Of a DNA stretch of 64,000 nucleotides, positions 7,337-16,580 are shown piece after piece. The translations under genes were made by a program, and so were the position numbers. This DNA comes from Sporosarcina luteola (GTDB lineage: Bacteria; Bacillota; Bacilli; Bacillales_A; Planococcaceae). Each line of letters starts with the position of its first letter. The first letter of the stretch is position 1. The DNA lies in contig NZ_JAMBNV010000002.1 in the NCBI RefSeq assembly GCF_023715245.1, forward strand, positions 62,001 to 126,000, in the 5' to 3' direction. Below the pieces are notes generated by a model, which saw only the letters and a list, made by a program, of their open reading frames with translations, had not been told where the DNA came from and made no database searches.

Positions 7337-8314
7337 TTAATTCATCACGAATTGCCCGTCAACGATGCGTGCATAGACCCCTAACGTATCCGTGTCAATA
7401 TGATGGACAGTGTCTCCTATCCAAATCTCGGTCCCGCAGCGAGCAAGCCCGATTGTAATCGTACCGCCGCTCTCCGTCTTGACGACTGTTTTGACGCCTT
7501 TCGTGGAACCGGTCTCCTTGATGGATACTTTTTCACCCGCAGTAATGACGCCGCCACGGCAGCAGCCTTCGACGGAAACATGCTTCTTAGCGCTCACGGA
7601 GCAATTGTACAGTCCGGAATCGGTCACTTCGATCGTCCCATTGCAAGACAGCGCACTGTTGATGGCGTATGGAATCTTCAACAAAGAGCAACAGCTTCCA
7701 CCTGCCGAGTATTGCTCTACCAGCGCGTGGGCCTCCTTCAATAGCTTTGAAAACTCCTCCGCATTCCGGACAACTGTCATCGATGTATCCGTAAAGACGT
7801 TATACAGTTTTTCGATGACCGGTTCCCATCCAGGTGATAATTCGGTGGAATGGTTCTTCGCTTTTTGAATGAATTCATTTTTATCGTGTTCAAACTCCAA
7901 GTATTTCTCTTTCAGAATGACCAATACAAGCTCTTTCAATTCACTGGCATCGACTTCTTCCGGCTTGACGCCTCTACTTTGGATGATTTGAAGGATTGTA
8001 TCCTTTATCCTCTCCAAATAGGAAAGAAGTCCGTTCAATTGCTCCGCCAGCGCTTCTTCCAACACTTCCTGCATCCCGACTGTCACGGTCGAGGAAAGGA
8101 CATTCCCTTCGATGATGGCGGACGTTCCCGCTTCAATAGTCGCTTTCCGTACTGCTCCGCAAATGAAAACCTTCCCTGTCGCCCCGACGAACATGGAGTT
8201 TTCCACATCCTGCGCGATTCGTACATCACCGTCGTGTTTAATATCCCCACTTCTCATGTCGACATTCCCGTCATGCAGGAATTCATCAGCCTGTACCATC
8301 ACGGGCTTCCCCAT
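7337..8314 (-). CDS. FapA-like (DUF342) polymer-forming beta-helix protein, short form
   Basis: A 325-aa protein with the repeats of the FapA/DUF342 family: DGNVDMRSGDIKHDGDVRI, GKVFICGAVRKATIEAG and, after a coiled helical insert (~95-190), a second beta-helix half (CNGTIEVTDSGLYNCSV, GGVITAGEKVSI). FapA proteins act in flagellar or polysaccharide-related processes. This one starts directly at the beta-helix and lacks the N-terminal FapA region. It is cysteine-rich in the second half (SCCS, CNG, YNC, EGCCRGG, ARCG), suggesting metal or disulfide chemistry. No flagellar genes lie nearby. ATG 8314 is preferred because GGGGTG lies 5 bases upstream. Confidence 0.65.
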   Translation of the reverse strand: MGKPVMVQADEFLHDGNVDMRSGDIKHDGDVRIAQDVENSMFVGATGKVFICGAVRKATIEAGTSAIIEGNVLSSTVTVGMQEVLEEALAEQLNGLLSYLERIKDTILQIIQSRGVKPEEVDASELKELVLVILKEKYLEFEHDKNEFIQKAKNHSTELSPGWEPVIEKLYNVFTDTSMTVVRNAEEFSKLLKEAHALVEQYSAGGSCCSLLKIPYAINSALSCNGTIEVTDSGLYNCSVSAKKHVSVEGCCRGGVITAGEKVSIKETGSTKGVKTVVKTESGGTITIGLARCGTEIWIGDTVHHIDTDTLGVYARIVDGQFVMN

Positions 8315-8351
8315 ACTTTCACCCCGAGTCATGTTTTACTTTTATAATAAC

Positions 8352-8394
8352 AAAAAACAGGCCTGTTCACTCAATAAGTGAACAGGCCTGTTTT
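8352..8394 (-). terminator. Terminator of the yclNOPQ operon
   Basis: A perfect 15-bp stem (aacaggcctgttcac / gtgaacaggcctgtt) with loop tcaataa; the minus strand continues with TTTTTTG. Three bases beyond the yclQ stop codon. It also lies upstream of the gene at 8314 and should insulate it. Confidence 0.92.
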
Positions 8395-8396
8395 AC

Positions 8397-9353
8397 TCAA
8401 AGACCCGCTTGAACCTCTTCGATCATCTCTTTCATGGAAAGCAATCCGCCGCCTGATAGGTACCAGTACTCCCCGTTCAAGTAGACGATTTTATTGTTCT
8501 TATACGCGTTAGTCTTTTTCACAAGATCGTTTTCCACAGAGTCTTTTGCGCTAGCTCCGTTGCCGATTGCAGCGTCACGGTCGATAACGAATAGAACATC
8601 AGGGTTTTTCTCAACAATGTATTCAAACGAAATATTTTGTCCGTGCGTAGAAACTTCGATCTTCTCGTCTGCTGCTTTATAGCCCAATACGTCATGGATC
8701 AAACCAAAACGCGAATTCGGACCATATGCACTCACTTTGCCTTCGCTCGCAAGTACAAGAAGCGCTTTTGAACCATTTGAAGATGCCTTTTCATGAATGC
8801 CAGCGATTTTTTCATCGATGTCAGCTAGCTCTGACTTCACTGCATCTTCCTTGCCGAAGATTTCCCCGATCATTTCAGCATTATGTTTGAATGAATCCAT
8901 ATAATGCGCATAATCCAAGCCGACATAAATCGTCGGAGCAATTTCAGCGAATTGATCGTACAGATCCGCTTGGCGTGATGAAATGAAGATAACGTCAGGC
9001 TTCATTGCGTGAAGCGCTTCAAAATCAGGCTCTTTCAAGCTTCCAAGGTTCACATATTTATCATCATCGTATTTCGAAAGGTATCCTGGAACGTTCGCTC
9101 TTGGAAGGCCTGCCACTTCAATTCCGAGTGCATCCATCGTATCAAGTGTACCAAAGTCGAAAACGACGACTTTCTCGGGGTTTTTCTTGATTTCTACAGC
9201 TTTGTCGCTTAGTTCATGCTCGATGGAGATTGTTTCGCCTGCTTTATTTGTATCGGTTCCTGATGTTTTGCCTACTTCTTTTTCTTTCGTACCGCAAGCC
9301 GCAACCACAATCATAATAGCTGCAAGCAATAGCGCCATTGTAAGTTTTTTCAT
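8397..9353 (-). CDS. yclQ: Siderophore (petrobactin-type) substrate-binding lipoprotein YclQ
   Basis: A 318-aa solute-binding lipoprotein of the FecB/BtuF type: signal peptide from MKKLTMALLLAA, lipobox VVAAC, then two lobes (EKVVVFDFGTLDTMDALGIE, KPDVIFISSR, NPDVLFVIDRD). In B. subtilis YclQ captures petrobactin and feeds the YclNOP permease-ATPase. The start at 9353 is used since earlier in-frame codons lack a signal-peptide context. Last gene of a four-gene operon, followed by a strong terminator. Confidence 0.9.
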   Translation of the reverse strand: MKKLTMALLLAAIMIVVAACGTKEKEVGKTSGTDTNKAGETISIEHELSDKAVEIKKNPEKVVVFDFGTLDTMDALGIEVAGLPRANVPGYLSKYDDDKYVNLGSLKEPDFEALHAMKPDVIFISSRQADLYDQFAEIAPTIYVGLDYAHYMDSFKHNAEMIGEIFGKEDAVKSELADIDEKIAGIHEKASSNGSKALLVLASEGKVSAYGPNSRFGLIHDVLGYKAADEKIEVSTHGQNISFEYIVEKNPDVLFVIDRDAAIGNGASAKDSVENDLVKKTNAYKNNKIVYLNGEYWYLSGGGLLSMKEMIEEVQAGL

Positions 9354-9372
9354 CAATACCATCCTTTTGTTT

Positions 9373-10134
9373 TTAAGAGTTAAAATACACACAAATTCGG
9401 CAATTATTCATTTGTTTAATAGGAATATCCATGTCGTAAATTTCCTTCAAAGCATCCGAGTTGATGATTTCGTTCGTCAGACCATCTTTCACGACACGCC
9501 CGTCTTTCAAGGCGACGATTCGATCGGAATAGACAGATGCGAAGTTGATGTCGTGAAGCACGATGACGACTGTCTTCCCTAGATCATCAACCAATCTGCG
9601 CAAGATCTTCATAATCTGGACTGAATGCTTCATGTCCAAGTTATTCAATGGTTCATCCAATAGAATATAATCGGTATCTTGGGCGATGACCATCGCAATG
9701 AAAGCCCGTTGGCGCTGACCGCCAGATAGTTCATCCATATATTCATGCTGCATTTCCATCAGACCCATATACTCCATTGCCTGCTCGATGATCCGCAGAT
9801 CCTCCGAGTTGAGTTTCCCTCTGGAGTACGGGAAACGTCCGAACGAAACCAATTCACGGATTGTCAGACGTACATTCATGAAGTTGGATTGTTTCAAAAT
9901 GGATACACGCTTTGAAAATTCATTGGATTTCATTTTATTCACTAGGTGATCATCCACAAGCACTTCGCCTGTGTCTGCGTCAATCAGTCGGCTCACCATT
10001 GAAAGCAGCGTCGATTTCCCCGCGCCGTTCGGTCCGATGAATGAAGTGATCTTCCCACGATGGATATTGACGTTCACCTTTTCAACGACCGCTTTTTTTC
10101 CATAGAACTTTGACAACTCACGGACTTGGATCAT
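9373..10134 (-). CDS. yclP: Siderophore ABC transporter ATPase YclP
   Basis: A 253-aa cytoplasmic ATPase of the iron-siderophore import class with Walker A GPNGAGKST (~34-42), signature LSGGQRQR, Walker B YILLDEP and switch VLHDINFAS. It energises the YclNO permease. The start ATG 10134 overlaps the yclO stop (ATGA) and has AAAGGAGAG upstream; the frame's earlier start codons lie inside yclO and are not used. Confidence 0.92.
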   Translation of the reverse strand: MIQVRELSKFYGKKAVVEKVNVNIHRGKITSFIGPNGAGKSTLLSMVSRLIDADTGEVLVDDHLVNKMKSNEFSKRVSILKQSNFMNVRLTIRELVSFGRFPYSRGKLNSEDLRIIEQAMEYMGLMEMQHEYMDELSGGQRQRAFIAMVIAQDTDYILLDEPLNNLDMKHSVQIMKILRRLVDDLGKTVVIVLHDINFASVYSDRIVALKDGRVVKDGLTNEIINSDALKEIYDMDIPIKQMNNCRICVYFNS

Positions 10135-11081
10135 GAGGATCGACTCTCCTTTAATAGTAGATAGATGAAATATACACCGCCGACAAAGTTGATGATGACA
10201 CTGAGCGTCGTCGAGAATGTGAAGATACGCTCCACGACCCACTGCCCTCCGACGAGTGCAATGATGCTCATGACGGAAGCGCCCGCAATAAGAATCGAGT
10301 GCTTATATGTTTTGAAGAATTGATAAGCTAAGTTGGCTACAATCAAACCAAAAAAAGTGATTGGCCCGACAAGCGCCGTAGAAACGGATATCAAAATTGC
10401 AGATATGACCAACATCAATTTGACGACCCGATCATAGGAAACGCCGAGGTTGATGGCCGTATCCCTTCCGAGTGACAGTACATCGAGATCATTGAATGAT
10501 TTCCAGCCGATGATGAACGTAAGAATAACGATTCCAAGCGCCCACCAAACCAGTTCCCCGCTCACATTGTTGAAGCTCGCGAACATTTTGTCCTGCACCC
10601 GCATAAATTCATTCGGATCAATCAGCACTTGAAGAAATGTTGATATGCTTCCGAAAAATGTGCCGACGATAATTCCGACTAGCAATAGGAAGTAAATCGG
10701 CTGCCCGCCCCTTTTGAAGAGGAAGCGGTACAAAATGAGCGCGAAAACAACCATCGTCGAAACGGATAAAATGAAATTCACATGCTTGTTGACGATTGTA
10801 ATATGGTTTGAGCCCAGAAAGAAGATGACGACCGTCTGGAGCAATAAATACAAGGAATCCAATCCCATTATACTTGGGGTCAAGATCCGATTATGTGTAA
10901 TTGTCTGGAAGATGACCGTCGAATACGCGATTGCCACGCCAGTCAACGCCATCGCAATCACTTTGATGCCGCGACGGGGAAGCGCATAGTCAAAACTGCC
11001 ATTTAACCCTTGGAATAAATACAAGGCACAGAACACAGCGGCAAACACTGACAAGATGATCAATTTCGTAGAATTACGCAT
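10131..11081 (-). CDS. yclO: Siderophore ABC transporter permease YclO
   Basis: A 316-aa FecCD-type permease with about nine hydrophobic helices, containing LTGVAIAYSTVIFQTITHNRILTP-like N-terminal helices, the coupling-loop region (SLGRDTAINLGVSYDR) and GLIVANLAYQ. It pairs with YclN to form the membrane channel. ATG 11081 has AGGAGGAAGGC just upstream and overlaps yclN by 8 bases. The order yclN-O-P-Q is the same as in B. subtilis. Confidence 0.9.
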   Translation of the reverse strand: MRNSTKLIILSVFAAVFCALYLFQGLNGSFDYALPRRGIKVIAMALTGVAIAYSTVIFQTITHNRILTPSIMGLDSLYLLLQTVVIFFLGSNHITIVNKHVNFILSVSTMVVFALILYRFLFKRGGQPIYFLLLVGIIVGTFFGSISTFLQVLIDPNEFMRVQDKMFASFNNVSGELVWWALGIVILTFIIGWKSFNDLDVLSLGRDTAINLGVSYDRVVKLMLVISAILISVSTALVGPITFFGLIVANLAYQFFKTYKHSILIAGASVMSIIALVGGQWVVERIFTFSTTLSVIINFVGGVYFIYLLLKESRSS

Positions 11082-12024
11082 ATGCCTTCCTCCTAAACAG
11101 CAAGTAGAGGAAGATACCGCTTCCAATGACTCCGACCATCAGACTGATGGAAATTTCATAAGGGTAAATGAGAACCCTGCCTAAAATATCACAAATCAGA
11201 AGGAAGATTGCACCTAACAAAGCAGTGTGCGGCAAAGTCTTCTTCAAATGATCCCCATGGAAGATCGATACGATATTTGGGATAATCAAACCGAGAAACG
11301 GAATCATCCCGACCGTCAAAATGACCGTTGTCGTAACGAGTGCAACCAAGATAAGACCGATATTGACAATCCGCTTATACGCAAGACCCAAGTTTCTCGA
11401 AAAATCCTCACCCATTCCCGCCACCGTGAACCGGTTGGCGTACAAGTACGTGATGATCAGCACAGGGATGCTTATGTAAAGAAGTTCGTACCGCCCTTTC
11501 ATGATCATCGAGAAGTCACCTTGCAGCCACGCCGACATGTTTTGGATTACGTTCGACTTATAAGCGAAGAATGTTGTGATAGATGATAGGATGTTTCCGA
11601 ACATCAGCCCGACGAGCGGAATGAAAATCGCATCCTTGAACTTGATCCGATCAAGAATCTGCATGAATAGCAATGTGCCCGCAAGCGCGAACGCAAACGC
11701 GACAATCATCTTCTCGATCGTTGATGCATTGGTGAACAATAACATTGAGACTAAAATGCCTAACCGGGTGGCATCGAGTGTCCCTGCGGTCGTTGGCGAC
11801 ACGAATTTATTCCGGCTTAGTTGCTGCATGATCAGACCCGCAATGCTCATCCCTGCCCCGGCGAGTAGAATCGCTACAAGTCTAGGCACGCGGCTGATGA
11901 GGAAAATTTCAGTCTCCTCCGATTTGAAATCGAGGAGGTCCAACGGTTTAATCGAGCTCACTCCAACGAATAACGACAGGAATGAGAGTATAAGTAGTGC
12001 AATGAACAAATAACGTTTCTTCAT
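11074..12024 (-). CDS. yclN: Siderophore ABC transporter permease YclN
   Basis: A 316-aa FecCD-type permease and first gene of the iron-siderophore operon. Typical features are RVPRLVAILLAGAGMSIAGL near residue 50, MGEDFSRNLGLAYKR (coupling region) and GLIIPNIV. Expression should follow iron supply: two Fur-type boxes surround its promoter. Function (petrobactin or related catecholate import) is taken from the YclNOPQ family and gene order; specificity cannot be read from sequence. Confidence 0.9.
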   Translation of the reverse strand: MKKRYLFIALLILSFLSLFVGVSSIKPLDLLDFKSEETEIFLISRVPRLVAILLAGAGMSIAGLIMQQLSRNKFVSPTTAGTLDATRLGILVSMLLFTNASTIEKMIVAFAFALAGTLLFMQILDRIKFKDAIFIPLVGLMFGNILSSITTFFAYKSNVIQNMSAWLQGDFSMIMKGRYELLYISIPVLIITYLYANRFTVAGMGEDFSRNLGLAYKRIVNIGLILVALVTTTVILTVGMIPFLGLIIPNIVSIFHGDHLKKTLPHTALLGAIFLLICDILGRVLIYPYEISISLMVGVIGSGIFLYLLFRRKAYA

Positions 12025-12077
12025 GAAGAAAGAGCTCCGATATCGAATATTAGCGATCTAACTGAGAATCTCACTAG

Positions 12078-12092
12078 TGAAAACGATTATCA
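12078..12092. promoter_or_regulatory. Fur box 1 (yclNOPQ leader)
   Basis: TGAAAACGATTATCA fits the 7-1-7 Fur motif (TGATAAT-N-ATTATCA) and lies just downstream of the predicted transcription start. Bound Fur with iron would block transcription. Confidence 0.75.
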
Positions 12093-12108
12093 GTTAGCCA
12101 CTAACCCA

Positions 12109-12136
12109 ATTATAGCAGTTGTGAATAAAGAGTCAA
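12109..12136 (-). promoter_or_regulatory. SigA promoter of yclNOPQ
   Basis: Minus strand TTGACT (12136-12131), 16-base spacer, TATAAT (12114-12109). It lies between the two Fur boxes. Confidence 0.7.
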
Positions 12137-12144
12137 ATGATAAT

Positions 12145-12159
12145 TGAAAATGATTATCA
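12145..12159. promoter_or_regulatory. Fur box 2 (upstream of -35)
   Basis: TGAAAATGATTATCA differs at two positions from box 1 and from the 7-1-7 consensus in one base. It starts 9 bases upstream of the -35 element, 67 bases from box 1. A weaker partial copy (gatagtcagttg) follows at ~12178. Confidence 0.75.
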
Positions 12160-12197
12160 GTTGTGAGATTACAAGATGATAGTCAGTTGTTCGCATC

Positions 12198-12243
12198 AAA
12201 AAAAGCGGTCATGAACAGTTGAATCCAACTGTTCATGACCGCT
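12198..12243 (-). terminator. Terminator of the 12253-13140 lipoprotein gene
   Basis: A perfect 18-bp stem (agcggtcatgaacagttg / caactgttcatgaccgct) with loop aatc; the minus strand continues with TTTTTTGATG. Confidence 0.93.
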
Positions 12244-12252
12244 TGCGTGTTA

Positions 12253-13140
12253 TTACTCTTGATCTTGTCCTTGTTGCATCAATTCTTCCAAATCAACCGC
12301 TTCGTCAATCACTTCTTGAGGAACGACAATTTCATCGATCTCATTAATTTTCGTAATGACGGATTTCATCTTTTGAACGATGCGCATTTCTTCCTCTTCG
12401 ATTTTCATCGTCATATCCATGTCCAGATCGAACGCATTCGTATAGAACGTTTCCTTGTCAATGTACAGGATAACTTCCAAGCTTTTCACATCTATATTTT
12501 CAAGTAGCTCAGATTCTTCCTCAGTCATATCTGCTGGAAGAGACGATCCCATCAATTCTTTCATCAGGCCACTGAACTTATCGCCGGAAGCAGCGAGCGT
12601 CAAGATGTACTCATCATCAGTCTGTTCGAACTTAAAATCATCCTTGAATTCATTGAACATTTTCATATCCAATGTTGGATCTGTTTCGCCGCCCATTTGC
12701 GCCATCATTTCATCATACATATCCTTAGGCATCTTAATCCATTGACCAGACTCAGGATCATTCATGAAGAAACCTGACTCACTCATGTACAGCTCCATAT
12801 CCATTTTGCCCATCTCGCCCATATCCATCTTCATGTTTTGGTGCATTGCCATAGGTTCGACGATGATGTCCATGTCCATTTTAATTTTCGAATCCATTTC
12901 AACCTCTTGACTTGGCATCGAAATCTTTTGATCGATATCCATTACAGCATGCATGCTCTTTTGCTCTGCCGATACTTCCATCGCTTTGCTATATACTTCT
13001 TGCGCCGTCATCTCACTTTTATTTTCAAGCTCGACTTTTTCACCGGTTCCTGCATCCTTTTTTGGCTCTGCCGCAGATCCGCAAGCCGCCAATCCAAGTG
13101 CTAGCACACCGACACCAAGACCCTTTAACCATTTTTTCAT
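12253..13140 (-). CDS. Methionine-rich lipoprotein (DUF6612-like)
   Basis: A 295-aa lipoprotein (lipobox LGLAAC) whose layout resembles DUF6612 / LppX-LprG-like proteins: MTAQEVYSKAMEVSAEQKSM, then long beta strands alternating with charged turns. The central part is unusually rich in Met and Asp (runs such as KMDMDIIVEPMAMHQNMKMD), a composition seen in metal- or lipid-handling surface proteins. Its role is not known. It lies immediately upstream of the Fur-controlled importer in the same direction, but the strong terminator between them argues for separate transcription. Confidence 0.75.
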   Translation of the reverse strand: MKKWLKGLGVGVLALGLAACGSAAEPKKDAGTGEKVELENKSEMTAQEVYSKAMEVSAEQKSMHAVMDIDQKISMPSQEVEMDSKIKMDMDIIVEPMAMHQNMKMDMGEMGKMDMELYMSESGFFMNDPESGQWIKMPKDMYDEMMAQMGGETDPTLDMKMFNEFKDDFKFEQTDDEYILTLAASGDKFSGLMKELMGSSLPADMTEEESELLENIDVKSLEVILYIDKETFYTNAFDLDMDMTMKIEEEEMRIVQKMKSVITKINEIDEIVVPQEVIDEAVDLEELMQQGQDQE

Positions 13141-13370
13141 TTGTCTCGCTTCCTCTCTTTGTTTCTCTTTATGTCACATCTAATCATACGGTATAAAAGG
13201 AAAAGGGTTCCATCATTTAATGCAATTCCTATAATTTGAATCTTTCCTACTACAGGAATCCTCTGTGCCTTTTCTCACTCGCTGCAGCTATTTTGAATCC
13301 TCATGTTTTAATGTCCCTTTTGAATGAAATCCGCTATAATGACTGGGAATGACAGAAAGGACATCATACT

Positions 13371-15089
13371 ATGCTCAAAAAATTCGCATCTTATTATAAG
13401 CCGCATAAAAGGCTTTTCATCATCGACTTTTCAAGCGCCATATTCGTTGCTCTGCTAGAGTTGGCATTTCCGATGGCTGTCCAATGGTTTATCGACAAGC
13501 TCCTGCCTTCCGGAGATTGGGGGATGATCGTTACGACGAGCATCCTGCTACTGATCGTCTACCTAGTAAGCACATTCCTCCAATATATCGTCAGTTATTT
13601 AGGACATAAGCTCGGCATCAACATTGAGACGGATATGAGACAGCAACTGTTCAATCATGTCCACCGGCAGTCTTTCCGTTTCTTCGATAACACAAAAACG
13701 GGACATGTGATGAGCCGGATTACGAATGACCTGTTTGATATTGGAGAGCTCGCCCATCACGGGCCTGAGGATGCTTTCATTGCGGTCATGACGATCATCG
13801 GGGCATTCATTCTCATGTTTAACATTAATCCCGAGTTGGCCATCATCGCAATCTGCATGGTGCCCCTCCTCGTTGTGCTCGTGACATTCTGTAATATTAA
13901 AATGAATGCTGCGTGGCAGAATATGTACGGGAAGATCGCGGATGTCAACGCACGCGTCGAGGATTCGGTGTCTGGTGCGCGGGTCGTCAAATCGTTCACG
14001 AACGAAGAATTCGAAATTTCGCGATTCAAAAAAGACAATGGCAGCTTTAGGCTAGCTAAGCTCGTCGCCTATAACGTCATGGCATGGACGCATTCGAGCA
14101 TGTTTATGATGACAAGGCTTGTAACATTGATCGTCCTCGTTGTCGGTGCATGGTTCACTTTCAATGAGCGACTGTCAATAGGGGATCTTGTCGCATTCAT
14201 TCTGTTCGTCAATATTCTTATCAAGCCTGTCGATAAAATCAGTGCCTTGCTGGAGCTGTATCCGAAAGGGATGGCTGGATTCCGCAGGTTCCTTGATTTG
14301 ATTGAACAGGAGCCGGAAATCAAAGATCGTGACGGGGCGAAGTCAGTCAGCCACTTACACGGTGATATTCTGTTCGACGATGTCCATTTTCAATACGATG
14401 ATAATAAATACGTATTGAAAGGTATTGATTTATCAATCAAATCCGGTGAGACGATTGCTTTCGTCGGTCCATCGGGTGCGGGGAAAACAACAATCTGCTC
14501 CCTTATCCCACGGTTTTATGATGTCGATTCCGGAGCGATTTCAATCGATGGTATCGATATCCGGAACATGACGCAGCAGTCGTTGCGTTCACAAATCGGA
14601 ATTGTGCAGCAAGACGTCTTTTTATTCACAGGGACGATCAAGGAAAACATCGCGTACGGAAATTTGGATGCATCGGACGAAGAAGTATTTGCAGCCGCTA
14701 AAAAGGCGCATTTAGAAGAGTTCATCGCCTCGCTTCCGAACGGCTACGAAACGCAAATCGGTGAACGCGGATTGAAATTATCCGGAGGCCAGAAGCAACG
14801 GCTCGCGATTGCACGGATGTTCTTGAAGAATCCTCCAATTCTCATTTTGGATGAAGCTACGTCAGCCCTCGATACGGAAACGGAACGCATCATCCAGCAA
14901 TCGTTGAATGAACTTGCTGAAAATCGGACAACCCTTGTCATTGCGCATCGATTGGCGACAATCCGGGATGCGGACAGAGTCATTGTCGTGACGGAGGACG
15001 GAATTGCGGAAGACGGAAAATACGATGAGTTAGTAAGAAAAGGCGGTATTTTTGCCCGCCTCCATAATATTCAATTCCAAGAGGTTTAA
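13371..15089 (+). CDS. ABC exporter, fused permease and ATPase
   Basis: A 572-aa half-transporter: six helices in residues ~15-300, then an ATPase domain with Walker A GPSGAGKTT (~366), signature LSGGQKQR, Walker B ILILDEATS and IAHRLAT. Similar proteins (YfiB/YfiC, YknU/YknV, MsbA-like) export drugs or lipids as homo- or heterodimers. Monocistronic: a TATAAT at ~13336 lies 30 bases upstream of the ATG (the -35 is weak) and a terminator follows. Substrate unknown. Unrelated in local context to the exporter at 17-1750. Confidence 0.9.
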   Translation: MLKKFASYYKPHKRLFIIDFSSAIFVALLELAFPMAVQWFIDKLLPSGDWGMIVTTSILLLIVYLVSTFLQYIVSYLGHKLGINIETDMRQQLFNHVHRQSFRFFDNTKTGHVMSRITNDLFDIGELAHHGPEDAFIAVMTIIGAFILMFNINPELAIIAICMVPLLVVLVTFCNIKMNAAWQNMYGKIADVNARVEDSVSGARVVKSFTNEEFEISRFKKDNGSFRLAKLVAYNVMAWTHSSMFMMTRLVTLIVLVVGAWFTFNERLSIGDLVAFILFVNILIKPVDKISALLELYPKGMAGFRRFLDLIEQEPEIKDRDGAKSVSHLHGDILFDDVHFQYDDNKYVLKGIDLSIKSGETIAFVGPSGAGKTTICSLIPRFYDVDSGAISIDGIDIRNMTQQSLRSQIGIVQQDVFLFTGTIKENIAYGNLDASDEEVFAAAKKAHLEEFIASLPNGYETQIGERGLKLSGGQKQRLAIARMFLKNPPILILDEATSALDTETERIIQQSLNELAENRTTLVIAHRLATIRDADRVIVVTEDGIAEDGKYDELVRKGGIFARLHNIQFQEV

Positions 15090-15146
15090 CATTTTGAGAA
15101 CCGGGGGATACTACTACTATCCCACCCCCCTTTCTCTTTATAGATA

Positions 15147-15190
15147 AAAACCGTACCGGTGACTTTCGAGTCACACGGTACGGTTTTTTC
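15147..15190 (+). terminator. Bidirectional terminator after the ABC exporter
   Basis: Stem aaaccgtaccg(g) / (a)cggtacggtttttt with an inner gtgact / agtcac stem. A run of T follows on the plus strand and an A run precedes, so it can also serve the convergent hflX gene. Confidence 0.85.
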
Positions 15191-15200
15191 GTTATATTTG

Positions 15201-15290
15201 TCCAGCTAAAGCCGTCACGAAGAACGGCTTTTGCGAGTACAAGCGCAGCGTTACGAGCAGCGGCGGCAGGCGCCTTCAGCTTTTCGTTAA
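15201..15290. repeat. Dispersed modular hairpin element, short copy
   Basis: Starts gtccagct, contains hairpin agccgt-cacgaaga-acggct (15211-15230) and ends near ggcaggcgcc. About 49 bases from 15211 match, with two mismatches, the reverse complement of 48952-49000 in the long copy. Both copies end in an AGGCGCC block. Lies between convergent genes and runs into the 3' end of hflX. Confidence 0.75.
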
Positions 15291-16558
15291 TGACTAATAA
15301 TGAACTCCTCGAACTTGATTCTCTCCGAACCATCCATTTCGACGGTCATCAACGTACCCTCTTCCTCGTACTCCGTCTTCTTCACATTCGCCTTGTCATT
15401 CAAATAGGAAACGATATCTCCACGATCGAACGGAACGAGCAGCTTGCACGTGATGTATTGTTCAAAGATCTTTTTCTTAATTAATTCAAGCAATTCATCC
15501 AGGCTTTCCGCTTCTTTTGCTGAAATCCAAGCGCTATCTGCGGTCTCTCTTGGATAAGGGACCCCTGCAAGGTCAGCTTTATTGTAGACGTTGATGGTCG
15601 TAATATTTTCAACGCCGACGTCATGCAGCGTCTCATTCGTCACTTCCATCATGTAACGGTATTCCGGATTTGAAACGTCAACGACATGCAGGAGGAGATC
15701 GGCCCCGCGCGCTTCTTCCAACGTGGAGCGGAAAGCTTTGATCAAGTGATGGGGCAACTTGGATACGAAGCCGACTGTATCCGTCAGGAGGAATTCCTTA
15801 TTGTCGGCAAACTTCAAATGCCGGACAGACGTGTCAAGCGTCGCGAAGAGCATATTCTCCTCATACACTTGCTTCGTATGATCCTCGTCCATTTTTTGCA
15901 GCATCCCATTCATCAATGTCGATTTGCCAGCATTCGTATATCCGACGATCGATACGACAGGGATGCCGCTTTTCTTCCGTTGCTTCCGCTGTGTATCACG
16001 CCGATCGCGTACATGCTCTAGATCCTTCCGAAGCTTCGCAATCTGGTCTTCGATTTTCCGACGGTCAAGCTCAAGCTTTGTCTCCCCGGCCCCTTTGTTC
16101 TGGAAGCCGCCACCCGTTCCGCCCCCTTGCCTGCTCAAAGACGCACGCAAACCGACGAGCCGTGGAAGCGTATATTGAAGTTGGGCCAACTCGACTTGCA
16201 TCCTCGCTTCATGCGTCCGTGCCCGTCTCGCAAATATATCGAGGATGAGCATCGTCCGGTCAATGACCTTCACTTCCAGCTCCTGTTCCAAGTTACGGAT
16301 TTGGGACGGGGAAAGCTCATCATTGAAAATGATCAGATTCGCATCCGTCTCCTCGTAAAACCGCTTAATTTCTGCGATCTTCCCTTTTCCGACATACGTG
16401 GTCGGGTGCCTTCGCTCCAAATTTTGCGTTACCGTACCGACGACTTGCACATCGATAGCCTCCGCCAAATTCTGCAACTCTTCCATCTCATAATCAAAAT
16501 GCTCATTATTCTGTTCCTGCACGCCGACAAGAACTGCATATTCCACTAAAATCTCCAT
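15287..16558 (-). CDS. hflX: Ribosome-associated GTPase HflX
   Basis: A 423-aa HflX. The N-terminal ND1 domain includes GTVTQNLERRHPTTYVGKGK, followed by the helical linker with GGGTGGGFQNKGAGETKLEL-type glycine-rich segment and the G domain with G1 GYTNAGKST (~205), G3 DTVGF, G4 NKAD. HflX binds 70S or 50S ribosomes and rescues stalled or hibernating ribosomes after heat or antibiotic stress. ATG 16558 has AAAGGGG seven bases upstream; the in-frame TTG at 16564 is too close to that site. The 3' end touches the dispersed hairpin element. Confidence 0.94.
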   Translation of the reverse strand: MEILVEYAVLVGVQEQNNEHFDYEMEELQNLAEAIDVQVVGTVTQNLERRHPTTYVGKGKIAEIKRFYEETDANLIIFNDELSPSQIRNLEQELEVKVIDRTMLILDIFARRARTHEARMQVELAQLQYTLPRLVGLRASLSRQGGGTGGGFQNKGAGETKLELDRRKIEDQIAKLRKDLEHVRDRRDTQRKQRKKSGIPVVSIVGYTNAGKSTLMNGMLQKMDEDHTKQVYEENMLFATLDTSVRHLKFADNKEFLLTDTVGFVSKLPHHLIKAFRSTLEEARGADLLLHVVDVSNPEYRYMMEVTNETLHDVGVENITTINVYNKADLAGVPYPRETADSAWISAKEAESLDELLELIKKKIFEQYITCKLLVPFDRGDIVSYLNDKANVKKTEYEEEGTLMTVEMDGSERIKFEEFIISH

Positions 16559-16580
16559 AAGCAAACCCCTTTCCTACCAT

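Noticed and set aside
12078..12092. CcpA cre-site reading of TGAAAACGATTATCA
   Set aside because: Resembles a cre site, but length and symmetry fit a Fur box better, and a second near-identical copy plus the iron-import context support Fur.
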